DNA of 64,000 bases from Actinomycetes bacterium. GTDB lineage: Bacteria > Actinomycetota > Acidimicrobiia > Acidimicrobiales > Palsa-688. Below the pieces are notes generated by a model, which saw only the letters and a program-made list of their open reading frames with translations, made no database searches and had not been told where the DNA came from. How positions within the stretch are numbered: position 1 is the first letter of the stretch; each line of letters opens with the position of its first letter. The stretch is taken from assembly GCA_021828685.1 (NCBI GenBank), contig JAJZDJ010000002.1, forward strand, positions 1 to 64,000, read 5' to 3'. The translations under genes were made by a program, and so were the position numbers. Shown here in pieces: positions 41,852 through 52,561 of the stretch.

Positions 41852-42364
41852 CTAGTAGATGTACACCGACGACACGACGTCATCCCAGCCGGGACCCATG
41901 TCCGGCGATGATGACCACGGCCCGGTGTTGCCCGGGTACCAGTAGCCGGCGCCGTAAGTGCCCTGCGCGAGATGGAACCCGCAGCCGGTTCCAGCGAATG
42001 ATACGGCCACATTGTCGAATCCGTAGTCGGACAGGTTTATCCAGTAACCCTGCCCAGTTACCTCGAGAGCCTGGCCGGTGTAATTGACGCCGGCGAAGAG
42101 GGTTACCGGGCAGTAGCTCGTGCCCACACCACTCGACGCCAGCTGAGCAGATCGGGCCCGCATCTTCGCCAACGTTGTGAAGCATTGCATCATCCCGTTC
42201 GGGACGACGAGGCACGCCCTATTTGTGTCCCAAACTGCCGACGAGCTAGCCGTAGCGACCTCGGGACCCTTAATCACCGCAGCCGAAGCATCCGCCATCG
42301 GTCCCGCAACCGACGCGGTGGCCGCTGCGAGGGCGGCAACAATTATCAGACAGCGCGTATTCAT
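41852..42364 (-). CDS. Secreted beta/gamma-crystallin-like protein
   Basis: Signal peptide from ATG at 42364 (MNTRCLIIVAALAAATASVAG); LFAGVNYTGQALEVTGQGYWINLSDYGFDNVAVSFAG...GPGWDDVVSSVYIY. Confidence 0.65.
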   Translation of the reverse strand: MNTRCLIIVAALAAATASVAGPMADASAAVIKGPEVATASSSAVWDTNRACLVVPNGMMQCFTTLAKMRARSAQLASSGVGTSYCPVTLFAGVNYTGQALEVTGQGYWINLSDYGFDNVAVSFAGTGCGFHLAQGTYGAGYWYPGNTGPWSSSPDMGPGWDDVVSSVYIY

Positions 42365-42566
42365 GTCATGACCTTCCGCTCTGGCGGCGGGCATCGTCCC
42401 GGCTGCCGTAAAGATTATGTCCGGAAGATAGGAAACCTTTCGCCACAACAAGTTTCCAAGGCGCCCGAGACGGTGCACGACCGAGAAAAGTCCTAGGAGC
42501 GTCCTGAAGTAGTCGTCGTTGGATTCGCGATTTGTGGGCGGGTCTGCGAGAATTCCCGAATTTGTC

Positions 42567-43040
42567 ATGGCGCTCGGTCGGTCGAAGGTGCAGCCCCGTT
42601 TCGAGGATCCGAGGGTGTTGTTGGGGGACCGGCTGCGGGGGGTCTACTTGTTGTTGGCTGATCATGACGGGGTGATGTTCAGCGATGACTATTTCGCCGG
42701 TTTGTATAAGACGTCGAGGTTAGGTCGTCCGACGGTGCCTGCCCGGACGTTGGCCACGGGCGGCAGCGTCACCGTGCATGCCCGCGAGGACCTCCTACAA
42801 GAACACAAGGCCGCCCAGGCCAGCCCGACTGGCAGGAGGCCTACAGCGGCACCCGCCCGAAAGTGGAACGCAAGATCGCCCACTTCGTGCGCCGCGCCTG
42901 GGGTGGCCGCAAAGCCCGGGTCCGCGGCAAGACCCGCGTCGGCACCGACGCCGAAACCCGCGCCGCCGCTTGCAACTGGGCGCGTCTCGCCACCCTCGGC
43001 GTGACTCATCACGGCGGGACTGGTCAGCAGCCCCACCCTG
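42567..43040 (+). pseudogene. IS1182-type transposase remnant with internal deletion and frameshift
   Basis: N-terminal MALGRSKVQPRFEDPRVLLGDRL...DDYFAGLYKTSRLGRPTVPARTLAT followed by C-terminal VHAREDLLQEHKAAQA / PDWQEAYSGTRPKVERKIAHFVRRAWGGRKARVRGKTRVGTDAETRAAACNWARLATLGV in two frames. Confidence 0.8.
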
Positions 43041-43450
43041 AGCCGATCGAGTATCCCGCCCACCTCGATTGTCTCACCCCCCTGCCGGTCGCGCACGCCC
43101 GAAACCTCCCGAAATGGAGGGAATCGACCGGCAGGGAACCGGAAAGGAAGCCAGACGAGCCGCAAGACCGTCACCGGAGACACCCTCCCCGACCCGACAA
43201 CCACCCCACACCGCTCGAACCTCCCCCAGACGACTCGACGACAACCCTAATTCAGGGCTCACCTAGTACGAAGTTCGGTCGCGACGCCGGCATAGTTGCA
43301 CGAAGGCCTCTCGGGTTTCCGATCATCAGGCATCTCCGTCCCGAAGGCGCCGAAAGGTCCTCGCTTGACTCGGACATTATCCACACGGAAGACAGCGGGG
43401 CGAGGGCTTGATGCGCCCGTCTCCCCACCGAACCCGAGGAGGTCGAACAA

Positions 43451-44623
43451 ATGATCCGTGCAAACAGCTATAGATACCTCGGTCGCACCGAGGCATCCCA
43501 GAAACTACCCAGAGGCAAGACACGATGGAAGGTCTTAGCCGCTGGCGTAGGCGCTTGCCTACTCCTGCCCCTTATAACGACACCTGCTGAAGCCCAAAAC
43601 AGCAATCTCAACTCTGTCACCTCAGTGACCCCTTCCACGCCTCCTGGATGCACTAGAATCTTGCCTAGTTCCACAACCATGAACGCCGATGGGTCGACTA
43701 CTTACCGCTTTCACTACGAAGCAGCGACAATCACGCAGGTATTACCCCCCAAAGGCTTCGACGTCGCCACCGCTACGAGCAGCGCGCTGGCCCGCTACCA
43801 AGTCCCTGTACTATCGTCCCAAGAAAGGACTCAGCTCCACGGTCCGCTGCGCGCCACCATTGGCCTCTCTGCGTGCCCGCACGTGACCGCCGGTTACGTG
43901 GGTTCAATACAGTCCGACAACTGGAGTGGAATACTTACTCCCCCGAACACGGCCAACTATGATGGTGCGAACGGCGAATTCAATCAGACGGGCTTTAGGT
44001 CGTGTCCCAATGAGAATTCTGGTGAGTCATCCTGGATTGGTATAGGTGGTTGGCTTGGGGGCCCGCTTCTCCAAACAGGAACCGTAACTCCAAATCCAAG
44101 CTCCACCGCCACAAACGAGTTCGTTGAGTGGATAGGTAAAAATGGTGCCGACAGCGGTGCCTTAACGGGAGCCGCTGTAGCACCTGGGGATCCTGTTGTA
44201 TCGCAAGTGGCATGGAATCCCGGGCCATCAAATGGAAATGGGACGTTCACCTATACAACCGTCGACCTGATTTCTGACCAGTATGACTCGGCAAGCGTCT
44301 CTCTGCCAGAAAACAATTATGATCCTGCTAGCGGGCCTAGTGGAGCCACGGCAGAGGCGGTTGACGAGCGTCCTATCTGGAACCCGAGCCACGAGTATGA
44401 GGCCTTAAAACCTTTCTATAGTGGCACAGTATATTGGGATAACTTCTCAATGGGTCCGACTTCCAATCCTAGGCAGGATCCCTACTCGTCAGTCCCGTTC
44501 GACACGTTGTACATGACGAGTACAGCTAACACCAGTCAGCGGTTGGCAAACCCGACCTCGTATGGGTCAGGTTCGATTACCGATACATGGATTCAGTGTG
44601 GCGTGTGGCAGCCTGTACAGTAA
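43451..44623 (+). CDS. Secreted G1 (eqolisin)-like peptidase
   Basis: Signal peptide; SDNWSGIL, SSWIGIGGWLGGPLLQTGT, EFVEWIG, GDPVVSQVAW, ATAEAVDERP; RBS gaggagg upstream. Confidence 0.65.
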   Translation: MIRANSYRYLGRTEASQKLPRGKTRWKVLAAGVGACLLLPLITTPAEAQNSNLNSVTSVTPSTPPGCTRILPSSTTMNADGSTTYRFHYEAATITQVLPPKGFDVATATSSALARYQVPVLSSQERTQLHGPLRATIGLSACPHVTAGYVGSIQSDNWSGILTPPNTANYDGANGEFNQTGFRSCPNENSGESSWIGIGGWLGGPLLQTGTVTPNPSSTATNEFVEWIGKNGADSGALTGAAVAPGDPVVSQVAWNPGPSNGNGTFTYTTVDLISDQYDSASVSLPENNYDPASGPSGATAEAVDERPIWNPSHEYEALKPFYSGTVYWDNFSMGPTSNPRQDPYSSVPFDTLYMTSTANTSQRLANPTSYGSGSITDTWIQCGVWQPVQ

Positions 44624-44741
44624 CGAGGCGGCCCTCCATCCCCGCTTTGATGCAGGCCACACTAGGCTCAGGGTGCAGAGGGAAACGAGATTCGTCCCGC
44701 TGCTTAGCAGTCCGCTCTCCAGCAATCGGCAATCACAGGAC

Positions 44742-44927
44742 GTTAACTGCTGGTCCCAGCGAACCCGCCTCGCGGTGGCAGCTGCGACCATCTGTTTGTC
44801 CCTGTTGGCGGGTTGTGGCAATAATGCGATCCGCCCGCCGCCGGGGACCAGGTCCAACCTCGGCTGCGACATCGGACGCTCTGCCTCTGTCAGTTCCCTT
44901 ACACCGCCATGTCGACCTGCCGGGTAA
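44742..44927 (+). other. Possible short or truncated lipoprotein ORF
   Basis: In-frame lipoprotein-type signal RTRLAVAAATICLSLLAGCGNN, then only ~35 residues before stop; start codon uncertain. Confidence 0.35.
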
Positions 44928-44993
44928 CCACGTGCGTTCCATCGATTGTTCTGCGGCCGGCTGCGTCCCGCGCCAAATGCCAACGGACCTTCG

Positions 44994-45794
44994 TCAACCC
45001 CGGTCGAGGGCACGGCGAAACTTCGACACCGCGTCCGCGACCTCCGCCGGCCCCGCACCGTCGAGGACCATCCGCATCAGCGCCGAAGCGACGACAGCGC
45101 CGTCGGAATAGGATGCGACTTCGGCTGCCTGGTCTGGTGTGGACACCCCGAACCCCATGATGACAGGTAGGTCGGTTATGGCCTTCAGTCGCTTCGCGAG
45201 CGCCCCCGCCGACTGGGAAAGCGCTGCGCGCTCCCCCGTCACACCCATCACGTTGACCCCGTAGACGAACCCGTGCGATCGCCCGCAGATCTCGGCGAGC
45301 CGCTCATCGGAGCTGACCGGTGCGGCTAGGAGGATCGTCTCGACCCCGCTTCCCGCAGCCTGCGCCTCCCAATCGCCCGACTCCTCGAGCGGTATGTCGG
45401 CGACTATCGCCCCGCGCGCCCCGGCGGACGCTAGCTGGCGAGCGAATCGCAGGTGGCCGGCTCTCGCCACCAGGTTGTAATAGGTCATTGCCACCAGTGG
45501 CACACCGATAGGGGCTCCGGCAATGCCATCTAAGATGTTGGATGGGTTCGCGCCCGCCGCCAGCGCTGCGCCAGAGGCTTCCTGTATCGTCGGTCCGTCC
45601 ATAACCGGATCGGAAAAAGGTACGCCGATCTCGACGACGTCCGCTCCGGCATCGGCCATCGCCTCGACGTAGCGGACCCAGTCGGTACCGAGTCCGCCGG
45701 TCATGTAGGTGACGAGGGCCTTACGGCCGGACCCGAGCCTTTCCCGCAGATACCGCTCGACGGCCAGTCCCCGCCCCGCATGCGAAGAGCTCAC
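44994..45794 (-). CDS. trpA: Tryptophan synthase alpha chain
   Basis: [52 protein letters not shown]. Confidence 0.96.
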   Translation of the reverse strand: MSSSHAGRGLAVERYLRERLGSGRKALVTYMTGGLGTDWVRYVEAMADAGADVVEIGVPFSDPVMDGPTIQEASGAALAAGANPSNILDGIAGAPIGVPLVAMTYYNLVARAGHLRFARQLASAGARGAIVADIPLEESGDWEAQAAGSGVETILLAAPVSSDERLAEICGRSHGFVYGVNVMGVTGERAALSQSAGALAKRLKAITDLPVIMGFGVSTPDQAAEVASYSDGAVVASALMRMVLDGAGPAEVADAVSKFRRALDRG

Positions 45795-46969
45795 GACAGC
45801 AGCCCCATCACGGTCTCGGCGTCCTTGTCCCCGCGCCCCGACAAGGTCATCATCACCGTGGAACCAGCCGCCACCTCACCGCTTCGCGCGGCCCGGACGA
45901 GCCATGCGAGGGCGTGGGCGGGTTCGAGGGCGGGGATTATTCCTTCGGTGCGCGCCAGGAGCTGCAACGCATCGAGCACCTCGTCGTCGGACGCGGAGCG
46001 GTACTGCGCCCGGCCGTTGTCTGCCAGCCACGAATGCTCCGGGCCTATCCCCGGGTAGTCGAGGCCGGCCGAGATGGACTCGGCTTCTAGGATCTGACCC
46101 CACTCGTCTTGGAGTAGGTACGAGCGCATCCCGTGAAGAACCCCGGGGATGCCACGCCCGATAGCCGACCCGCCAGCCGCTTCGACGCCGACCAGGCGGG
46201 CTTCGGTTCCGACGAAACCTGCGAAAGTCCCTGCCGCGTTCGAGCCGCCGCCTACGCAGGCGACCACGACGTCGGGGTCCGCCCCGCCGAGGATCGCCCT
46301 GCACTGCTCGCGCGCCTCGTTGCCGACGACACTTTGGAACTCGCGGACCATCCAAGGGTAAGGGTGCGGACCCATCACCGAGCCCAGGCAGTAGTGGGTG
46401 TCGGCGACCGTCGCGACCCAGTCCCTCATTGCCTCGTTGACAGCATCCTTGAGGGTCTTGCTGCCCGAAGTCACGGGCACAACCTCGGCGCCGAGAAGCT
46501 TCATACGAAACACGTTTAATGCCTGGCGCGCCGTGTCCACCTCGCCCATGTAGACGACGCACTCCAGGCCGAAAAGGGCAGCCGCAGTGGCAGTAGCGAC
46601 ACCGTGTTGTCCTGCGCCGGTCTCGGCGACCATTCGAGTCTTACCCATGGCCAGCGTGAGCAGACCTTGCCCGAGGACGTTGTTGATCTTGTGCGAGCCC
46701 GTATGGGTAAGGTCCTCGCGTTTGAGCAGCACGTCGAGCCCGAGCTCGTTCGAAAGCCGCTCGGCGCGTGTGACCGGGGTCGGACGGCCGGCGTAGTCGG
46801 CCAGCAGAGAATCAAGCCTGGCCCTGAACACCGGGTCGGACCAGGCGCCACGAAACGCCGCCTCCACCTCGGCGCACGCAGGCACGAGCGACTCTGGAAC
46901 GTAGCGCCCTCCGTACTCGCCGAAACGGCCCGTGGGGCCCGGATCGACCATTGCGATGTCGGCTTTCAT
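45791..46969 (-). CDS. trpB: Tryptophan synthase beta chain
   Basis: [68 protein letters not shown]. Confidence 0.97.
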   Translation of the reverse strand: MKADIAMVDPGPTGRFGEYGGRYVPESLVPACAEVEAAFRGAWSDPVFRARLDSLLADYAGRPTPVTRAERLSNELGLDVLLKREDLTHTGSHKINNVLGQGLLTLAMGKTRMVAETGAGQHGVATATAAALFGLECVVYMGEVDTARQALNVFRMKLLGAEVVPVTSGSKTLKDAVNEAMRDWVATVADTHYCLGSVMGPHPYPWMVREFQSVVGNEAREQCRAILGGADPDVVVACVGGGSNAAGTFAGFVGTEARLVGVEAAGGSAIGRGIPGVLHGMRSYLLQDEWGQILEAESISAGLDYPGIGPEHSWLADNGRAQYRSASDDEVLDALQLLARTEGIIPALEPAHALAWLVRAARSGEVAAGSTVMMTLSGRGDKDAETVMGLLS

Positions 46970-47667
46970 ATGTCTTCCTGCCAGTCGTATGGTCCCAGGC
47001 CGCGTGTTGGCCCGCGGCCGCCGGACGTTTGCGGAGAAGCTTTGCGGCGCTCGAAAGCGCGCGAAGCGTTGTCAATAAACTCGCGTAGTTTGATCGGGTC
47101 CTTGTGGCCTGGCGCCTTCTCGACGCCGGTCGAGACGTCCACACCGAAACATCCCGTTGTTTCGATCGCTCGCGCGACGTTTGCAGAGTTGAGGCCACCG
47201 GCGAGGATCATCCTCTCGCCTTTTGGCACGGATGCAAGCAGGGACCAGTCGAAGGTCTTTCCAGAGCCAGGTTCGACGGCATCGACGTGCAACGCGAACA
47301 CGTCGAAGTCCCCGGCGTCTGCGAGTCGGGGATCGACGGCGGAAAACGCTTTGATGACAAGCGGGACCCGCCCGGCAAGCCACTTCGCCTCCGCGGGAGT
47401 CTCGTGGCCGTGGAGTTGCACTGCGTTGAGCCCGATGTAGCTGCAGATTTGCGATACGCGCTCAGGGGCTTCGTCTTTGAACACCCCGACTCTCAGCACT
47501 TCGGGCGGCAGCCGTTTGATGATGTCAGCCACCGATCGGGGTGCCACCTGGCGTTTGGACGGAGCGAAGACGAACCCGACGGCGGTCGCTCCGAGCGCTA
47601 CCGACAGCAGTGCGTCCTCCTCGGTCGTGATGCCGCAGATCTTGATAAAAGACTCGCCGTCGGTCAT
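46966..47667 (-). CDS. trpF: Phosphoribosylanthranilate isomerase
   Basis: [69 protein letters not shown]. Confidence 0.95.
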   Translation of the reverse strand: MTDGESFIKICGITTEEDALLSVALGATAVGFVFAPSKRQVAPRSVADIIKRLPPEVLRVGVFKDEAPERVSQICSYIGLNAVQLHGHETPAEAKWLAGRVPLVIKAFSAVDPRLADAGDFDVFALHVDAVEPGSGKTFDWSLLASVPKGERMILAGGLNSANVARAIETTGCFGVDVSTGVEKAPGHKDPIKLREFIDNASRAFERRKASPQTSGGRGPTRGLGPYDWQEDI

Positions 47668-48479
47668 GCCCGCTCCGGGCCGTGACCAGCCCGGGCGTGC
47701 GTGCGCCGTTGCAGCAGCGACGCGACCGCGCCCGACGGGTCGGAGGCGGTAACCAGAGATTCACCGACCAGCACAGCGTCGAAGCCGGCGTCGGCGAGCC
47801 GGGACGCGTCGTCGGGTCCAGCTATGCCCGACTCGGCGACCCTCACGCAGTCGGACGGAAGCGAAGCTGCAACCCTGACGGCGCGCTCGGTGTCCACCTG
47901 GAACGTGTGCAGGTCGCGTTGGTTGACACCGACAATCCGTGCCCCCGCTTCGATCGCCGCCTCCGCCTCCGCCTCGTCGTGCACCTCCACGAGGGCGTCC
48001 AAACCGAGCCGGGCGGCGAGCCGGGTTAGCTCCACAAGCTCGGAACGATCTAGCGCGGCGACGATCAGCAGCACAGCGTCTGCGCCCATGAGCCGGGCGT
48101 CGATCACGTCGCCGGCGCCCACGGTGAAATCCTTCCGCAGTACCGGCAGCGCCGACGCTGACCGGGCGGCGCGCAGGTCTCCGGGTGATCCGCCGAAGAA
48201 CTCCGAATCGGTCAGTACCGACAGCGCTGACGCCCCGCCTTCTTCGTAGGCGGATGCTATCTCGCCGGGATCGAGGTTCGGTGCGAGGCCGGGCTTGCTC
48301 GGGCTTCTGCGTTTGACTTCGGCGATCACGGCGAGCCGGTGGACCAGCTTGATGGAATCCGCGAAGCGCCGCGCCGGGGGCATGGCCGCCGCCTCGTCTG
48401 CGAGCGCGTCCAGGTCACGGTCGTCGGCCGCGACGAGAGCGCGATGAGATGCGACTATGCGGTCCAGGTAGGTGGCCAC
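47664..48479 (-). CDS. trpC: Indole-3-glycerol phosphate synthase
   Basis: VIAEVKRRSPSKPGL, SALSVLTDSEFFGGS, VLRKDFTVGAGDVIDARLMGADAVLLI, VGVNQRDLHTF, AESGIAGPDDA. Confidence 0.96.
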   Translation of the reverse strand: MATYLDRIVASHRALVAADDRDLDALADEAAAMPPARRFADSIKLVHRLAVIAEVKRRSPSKPGLAPNLDPGEIASAYEEGGASALSVLTDSEFFGGSPGDLRAARSASALPVLRKDFTVGAGDVIDARLMGADAVLLIVAALDRSELVELTRLAARLGLDALVEVHDEAEAEAAIEAGARIVGVNQRDLHTFQVDTERAVRVAASLPSDCVRVAESGIAGPDDASRLADAGFDAVLVGESLVTASDPSGAVASLLQRRTHARAGHGPERA

Positions 48480-48501
48480 GGGGCCCGAGCCTACAGTGTC
48501 G

Positions 48502-49401
48502 CTAACCGATTACCCTCACAGGGACTCCATCTGCCAGCAGCGACACTTTCGAGCCCGCCTTTCGTTCGAGGTATCCGAGACCCACCCAACCCTCCGAAGG
48601 CGAGAGGCCGACGCTCGTGATCCGCCCGGCAGCACCCGGGGACACCCCAGACGCTGCGTCGGCGTCGAACATCTCCGATCCCGGTGCCACTTCGGCTTCG
48701 AGGAGGAGCCTAACCATCTTACGGGGGACGTGGTTGCCCCGGGAATCGATGCGTGCCACTAGCTCCTGGCCGGTGTAGCAACCTTTGGTGAAGCTAACCG
48801 TCCATTCGACGATGCCGGTCTCCGCCGGGATCGTCCGTTCGGTGATCTCCGCTCCCATCCGCGGCTGGCCTGCGGCTATCCGCTGCGCCTCCACAAGCGC
48901 TGGAGCCCCCGCCAGGTCGTCGCCTGAGGCCGATAGGAGATCCGCCGCGTCCGGGAGGACGTCGTCCAGGTAGAGCCGGTCGACTCCGAGCACACCCGGC
49001 CACGGCGGCTCCGCCACGAGCGGCCCGTCGAGGTTCCACCCCGGCCCTCTAAAGCAGAGGAGCTTTGCCGGCACCGCTTCGATGTCCGCCTTCGTGCGCA
49101 GCTTGAAGCGGGCAAGGCGAGCGGCGACCGCCTCACCCCACCCCGGATCGCTTTCGAGCACCCACTCCTGTTCGCCTGGATGGAACACCCGCAGCAGCGC
49201 CACGACCCTCCCGGCGGGCTCCAGAAGCCACGACCATCTATGCGCGCCGAGGTCCATGGTCAAAACGTCCTGGGTCAGCTGGCCCTGCAAGAACTTCCCG
49301 GCTTCGGGGCCCGTGACTCGGAGCGCATCGCGCTCCGTCAGACAGTGGTAGCGGATGGCGCTGGGCGTCGGCTCGTTAGCCGGTGCAAGTCTCTCAGTCA
49401 T
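48502..49401 (-). CDS. YgfZ/GcvT-like folate-binding protein
   Basis: KFLQGQLTQDVL, PAETGIVEWTVSFTKGCYTGQELVARIDSRGNHVPRKMVRLLL; start taken at ATG 49401. Confidence 0.88.
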   Translation of the reverse strand: MTERLAPANEPTPSAIRYHCLTERDALRVTGPEAGKFLQGQLTQDVLTMDLGAHRWSWLLEPAGRVVALLRVFHPGEQEWVLESDPGWGEAVAARLARFKLRTKADIEAVPAKLLCFRGPGWNLDGPLVAEPPWPGVLGVDRLYLDDVLPDAADLLSASGDDLAGAPALVEAQRIAAGQPRMGAEITERTIPAETGIVEWTVSFTKGCYTGQELVARIDSRGNHVPRKMVRLLLEAEVAPGSEMFDADAASGVSPGAAGRITSVGLSPSEGWVGLGYLERKAGSKVSLLADGVPVRVIG

Positions 49402-50956
49402 CGACAGGACCCCCAGCGATTGGCGGCTCGACGACGCCCCCACGTGCTGCGGCGATCCGGCGCGCACCCGGCACTGCGGCTAGCAGGGCCGCCGCCTTGT
49501 TGGCGCATTCGAGGTCCTCGTCGGCGGCGTCGCTATCAGCCACTATCCCGGCGCCGGACTGCACGCTTGCGGTTCCGTCGGGCCCCACGACCATGGTGCG
49601 GATCGTGATCGCCGTGTCGAGATTTCCCGAGAAGTCGAAGTAACCGATCACCCCGGCGTAAGGCCCGCGCTTGACCGGCTCCAGCTCGTCGATGAGCTGC
49701 ATCGCCCGCACCTTGGGAGCCCCCGACACAGTCCCAGCCGGCATCGTCGCCCGAAGAACGTCGACCGGTCCGAGCCCCGCCCGAAGCGTCCCCGACACCT
49801 GCGAGGTCAGGTGCATGACGTGGCTGTAACGCTCCAACGTCATCATCTCGTCCACTTTCGCCGTGCCGTAGCCGACGACCCGACCGATGTCGTTCCGGGC
49901 GAGGTCGACGAGCATCACGTGCTCGGCGCGCTCCTTCGGGTTCTCCGAAAGCTCAGCAGCGAGACGCCGGTCGTGGGCGTCGTTGCGTCCCCGGCGTCGC
50001 GTTCCGGCTATCGGCCTGGAGACCACGTTTCCCGAGGTCACCTGAACCAAAGGCTCGGGCGACGAGCCGACGAGGGAAAGCTCCGGGTGGCGCAGGAAGT
50101 ACATGTAAGGGCTGGGGTTGACCTGGCGGAGGGAGCGGTACAGGTCGAAAGGCTCGGCCTGCAGGTCGACGTCGAATCGCTGCGAGAGGACCACCTGGAA
50201 TATGTCGCCTGCGAGGATATAGTCCTTCGCGGCGTCGACCGACGCTGCGTACATCTCCTTCGTGGTCCGCCTCGTGAACACGGGCAGCTCGTCGAAGCGC
50301 TCGGGCGGTGCGACGAGAGGCTCGTCGAGCGGCGAGGCGCCTTTGCGGGCGAAGCTGTCCAGACGGCGTACAGCTTCGTCGTAGAGCAGGTCACAGGCCT
50401 CCCGGTTGCCTTGCGCGTCTGCGGGCACCGGGACCGCCTCTATGAGGGTTACCCGCTGGCGCCAGTAGTCGTAGGCGGCGACTTCGCCGACGACCGACAG
50501 GATCGCATCGGGATATCCTGTCTCGTCTGGAGGGGCCGAGCCGAGGCGTTCGACCTCCCGTACTACGTCGTAGCCGAGGTATCCGACGACGCCGCCCTGC
50601 AGCGGCGGCAGTTCCTCGATCAAAGGTGAGCGGTACTCGGCGAGGAGGGCTTCGAGCGCCGCGAGGGTACCTTTGTCCCGAGGAATCGACGAAGGCAGCG
50701 AACCTTCCACTACCAGCTCGCCACCGCGGCCGATGATCGTCGCCGTCGGGTTGCGCCCGATGAAAGACCACCTTCCAAGCTGTTGGGAGTGCTCCACCGA
50801 CTCGAGGAGGAATGCCCGACCCGTCGGGTCGGCCGCGGTCAGACGGGCGAACGCCGCTACGGGGGTGGTCAGATCGCCGAGCAGCTCGAGCCAAACCGGC
50901 ACGACGCTGAAAGTGGAGGCGAGCGAGGCGAACTCCTCGCGCGACGGGCGTATCAC
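49394..50956 (-). CDS. trpE: Anthranilate synthase component I
   Basis: [74 protein letters not shown]. Confidence 0.96.
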   Translation of the reverse strand: MIRPSREEFASLASTFSVVPVWLELLGDLTTPVAAFARLTAADPTGRAFLLESVEHSQQLGRWSFIGRNPTATIIGRGGELVVEGSLPSSIPRDKGTLAALEALLAEYRSPLIEELPPLQGGVVGYLGYDVVREVERLGSAPPDETGYPDAILSVVGEVAAYDYWRQRVTLIEAVPVPADAQGNREACDLLYDEAVRRLDSFARKGASPLDEPLVAPPERFDELPVFTRRTTKEMYAASVDAAKDYILAGDIFQVVLSQRFDVDLQAEPFDLYRSLRQVNPSPYMYFLRHPELSLVGSSPEPLVQVTSGNVVSRPIAGTRRRGRNDAHDRRLAAELSENPKERAEHVMLVDLARNDIGRVVGYGTAKVDEMMTLERYSHVMHLTSQVSGTLRAGLGPVDVLRATMPAGTVSGAPKVRAMQLIDELEPVKRGPYAGVIGYFDFSGNLDTAITIRTMVVGPDGTASVQSGAGIVADSDAADEDLECANKAAALLAAVPGARRIAAARGGVVEPPIAGGPVDD

Positions 50957-51354
50957 AGCTCCTGCGGCGAACCGAACTTGCGGTAGAAGCAGGAGCGGTT
51001 ACCGGTGTGGCACGCGCCTGCTCCTTCCTGTTCCACTTCGAAGAGCAAAGTATCGCCGTCGCAGTCGTAGAACGCCTCGCGAACCCACTGGCGCTCCCCG
51101 GATGTATCCCCTTTGCGCCAACGTTCGCTCCGGCTTCTCGACCAGAACACTGTCCGCCCGGAGGTGAGCGTTTCGTCGAGCGTGTCGGCGTTCATCCACG
51201 CCATCATCAGCACCTGCTTGGTTTCGTGGTCCTGGACGATCGCGGGCACAAGCCCGTCGGCGTTGTAGGCGATCGACGCCAGTTGCTCTGACGTGGCGCC
51301 GAGCGGGGCAACAAAACCCGCCTCTCGCAACTGCATGGATGATCCGTCCGACAT
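50953..51354 (-). CDS. hisI: Phosphoribosyl-AMP cyclohydrolase
   Basis: [63 protein letters not shown]; start taken at 51354. Confidence 0.94.
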   Translation of the reverse strand: MSDGSSMQLREAGFVAPLGATSEQLASIAYNADGLVPAIVQDHETKQVLMMAWMNADTLDETLTSGRTVFWSRSRSERWRKGDTSGERQWVREAFYDCDGDTLLFEVEQEGAGACHTGNRSCFYRKFGSPQEL

Positions 51355-51418
51355 GGCCTCCATGCTAGGGGGCGCAGCGGGCGGAAACTTGAGGCAAAAC
51401 GCACGGCCCGGAGCGTTC

Positions 51419-51778
51419 CTACAGGTACAGCCCGGTGCCACCGGCCGCCCGCTCGGAAGCGACAGCGTGGATGTCACGTTCGCGCAGGATCAGGTAGTCC
51501 TCGCCTTGGACCTCCACTTCGTAGCGGTCTTCGGGGTTGAAAAGCACCTGGTCACCAGCCTTGATGGTCCTGACGTGCGGGCCGGTTGCCACCACCTCAG
51601 CCCAGGCGAGACGCCGGGCGACCTGCGCCGTGGCGGGGATCAGGATCCCGGCGCGCGACCGGCGCTCCCCTTCGGAGCGGGGAATCTGGACGAGCACACG
51701 GTCGGTGAGCATCTCGATGCCCTGCTTGGACGGCAACGCCTTTTGGTTAGAGGTCTCTTCCTTGCCCGTAGCGTTCAT
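51419..51778 (-). CDS. Divergent GroES/Cpn10-family co-chaperonin
   Basis: [29 protein letters not shown]...[48 protein letters not shown]. Confidence 0.82.
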   Translation of the reverse strand: MNATGKEETSNQKALPSKQGIEMLTDRVLVQIPRSEGERRSRAGILIPATAQVARRLAWAEVVATGPHVRTIKAGDQVLFNPEDRYEVEVQGEDYLILRERDIHAVASERAAGGTGLYL

Positions 51779-51787
51779 CGGTTCACG

Positions 51788-52561
51788 CTACCGCGCCGGG
51801 GGTCCCGGCGGCCGGACGGTGACCCCTGCGGCAGCTAGCGCTGCCTTGGCTTCGGCGACCGTGGACTCCCCGTAGTGGAAGATCGACGCCGCAAGCACGG
51901 CGTCCGCCCCTCCTTCGACGGCGCCCTCGACGAGGTGGTTCAAGTTTCCGACTCCGCCGCTCGCGACGACAGGGATCCCGACTGTCTCGACGACCGCGCG
52001 GGTCAGCTCCAAGTCGAATCCCGTCCTGGTCCCGTCGCGGTCCATAGAGTTGAGGACGATCTCCCCGGCTCCAAGTCTTTGCACCTCGGCTGCCCATTCG
52101 ATGGCGTCGCGACCTGTCGGTCTGCGACCTCCGTGGGTGTACACCTCGAAATGGCCTCCGCTTCGACGGACGTCCATGCCCACGACCACGCACTGCGACC
52201 CGAACACCGAAGCGACGTCCTCGATCAGTGCCGGCCGAGTTACCGCCGCGGAGTTGACGCTCACTTTGTCGGCGCCGACGCGCAGAAGGGCACGGGCGTC
52301 GTCTACGGTGGCCACTCCCCCTCCAACTGCCAGCGGGATGAACACCTGCTCTGCCGTGCGCGCCACGACGTCGATCATCGTCCGCCTTCCCGCCGACGAC
52401 GCTGTAATGTCGTAGAAGACAAGCTCGTCGGCGCCTTCCAGGCCGTAGCGGGCGGCCAGCTCGACGGGATCACCGGCGTCGGCCAGGTTCGCGAAGTTCA
52501 CTCCTTTGACGACCCGCCCGTCGTCGACGTCCAGGCAGGGAATCACCCTGACCGCCCTCAC
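51788..52561 (-). CDS. hisF: Imidazole glycerol phosphate synthase subunit HisF
   Basis: [74 protein letters not shown]. Confidence 0.97.
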   Translation of the reverse strand: MRAVRVIPCLDVDDGRVVKGVNFANLADAGDPVELAARYGLEGADELVFYDITASSAGRRTMIDVVARTAEQVFIPLAVGGGVATVDDARALLRVGADKVSVNSAAVTRPALIEDVASVFGSQCVVVGMDVRRSGGHFEVYTHGGRRPTGRDAIEWAAEVQRLGAGEIVLNSMDRDGTRTGFDLELTRAVVETVGIPVVASGGVGNLNHLVEGAVEGGADAVLAASIFHYGESTVAEAKAALAAAGVTVRPPGPPAR

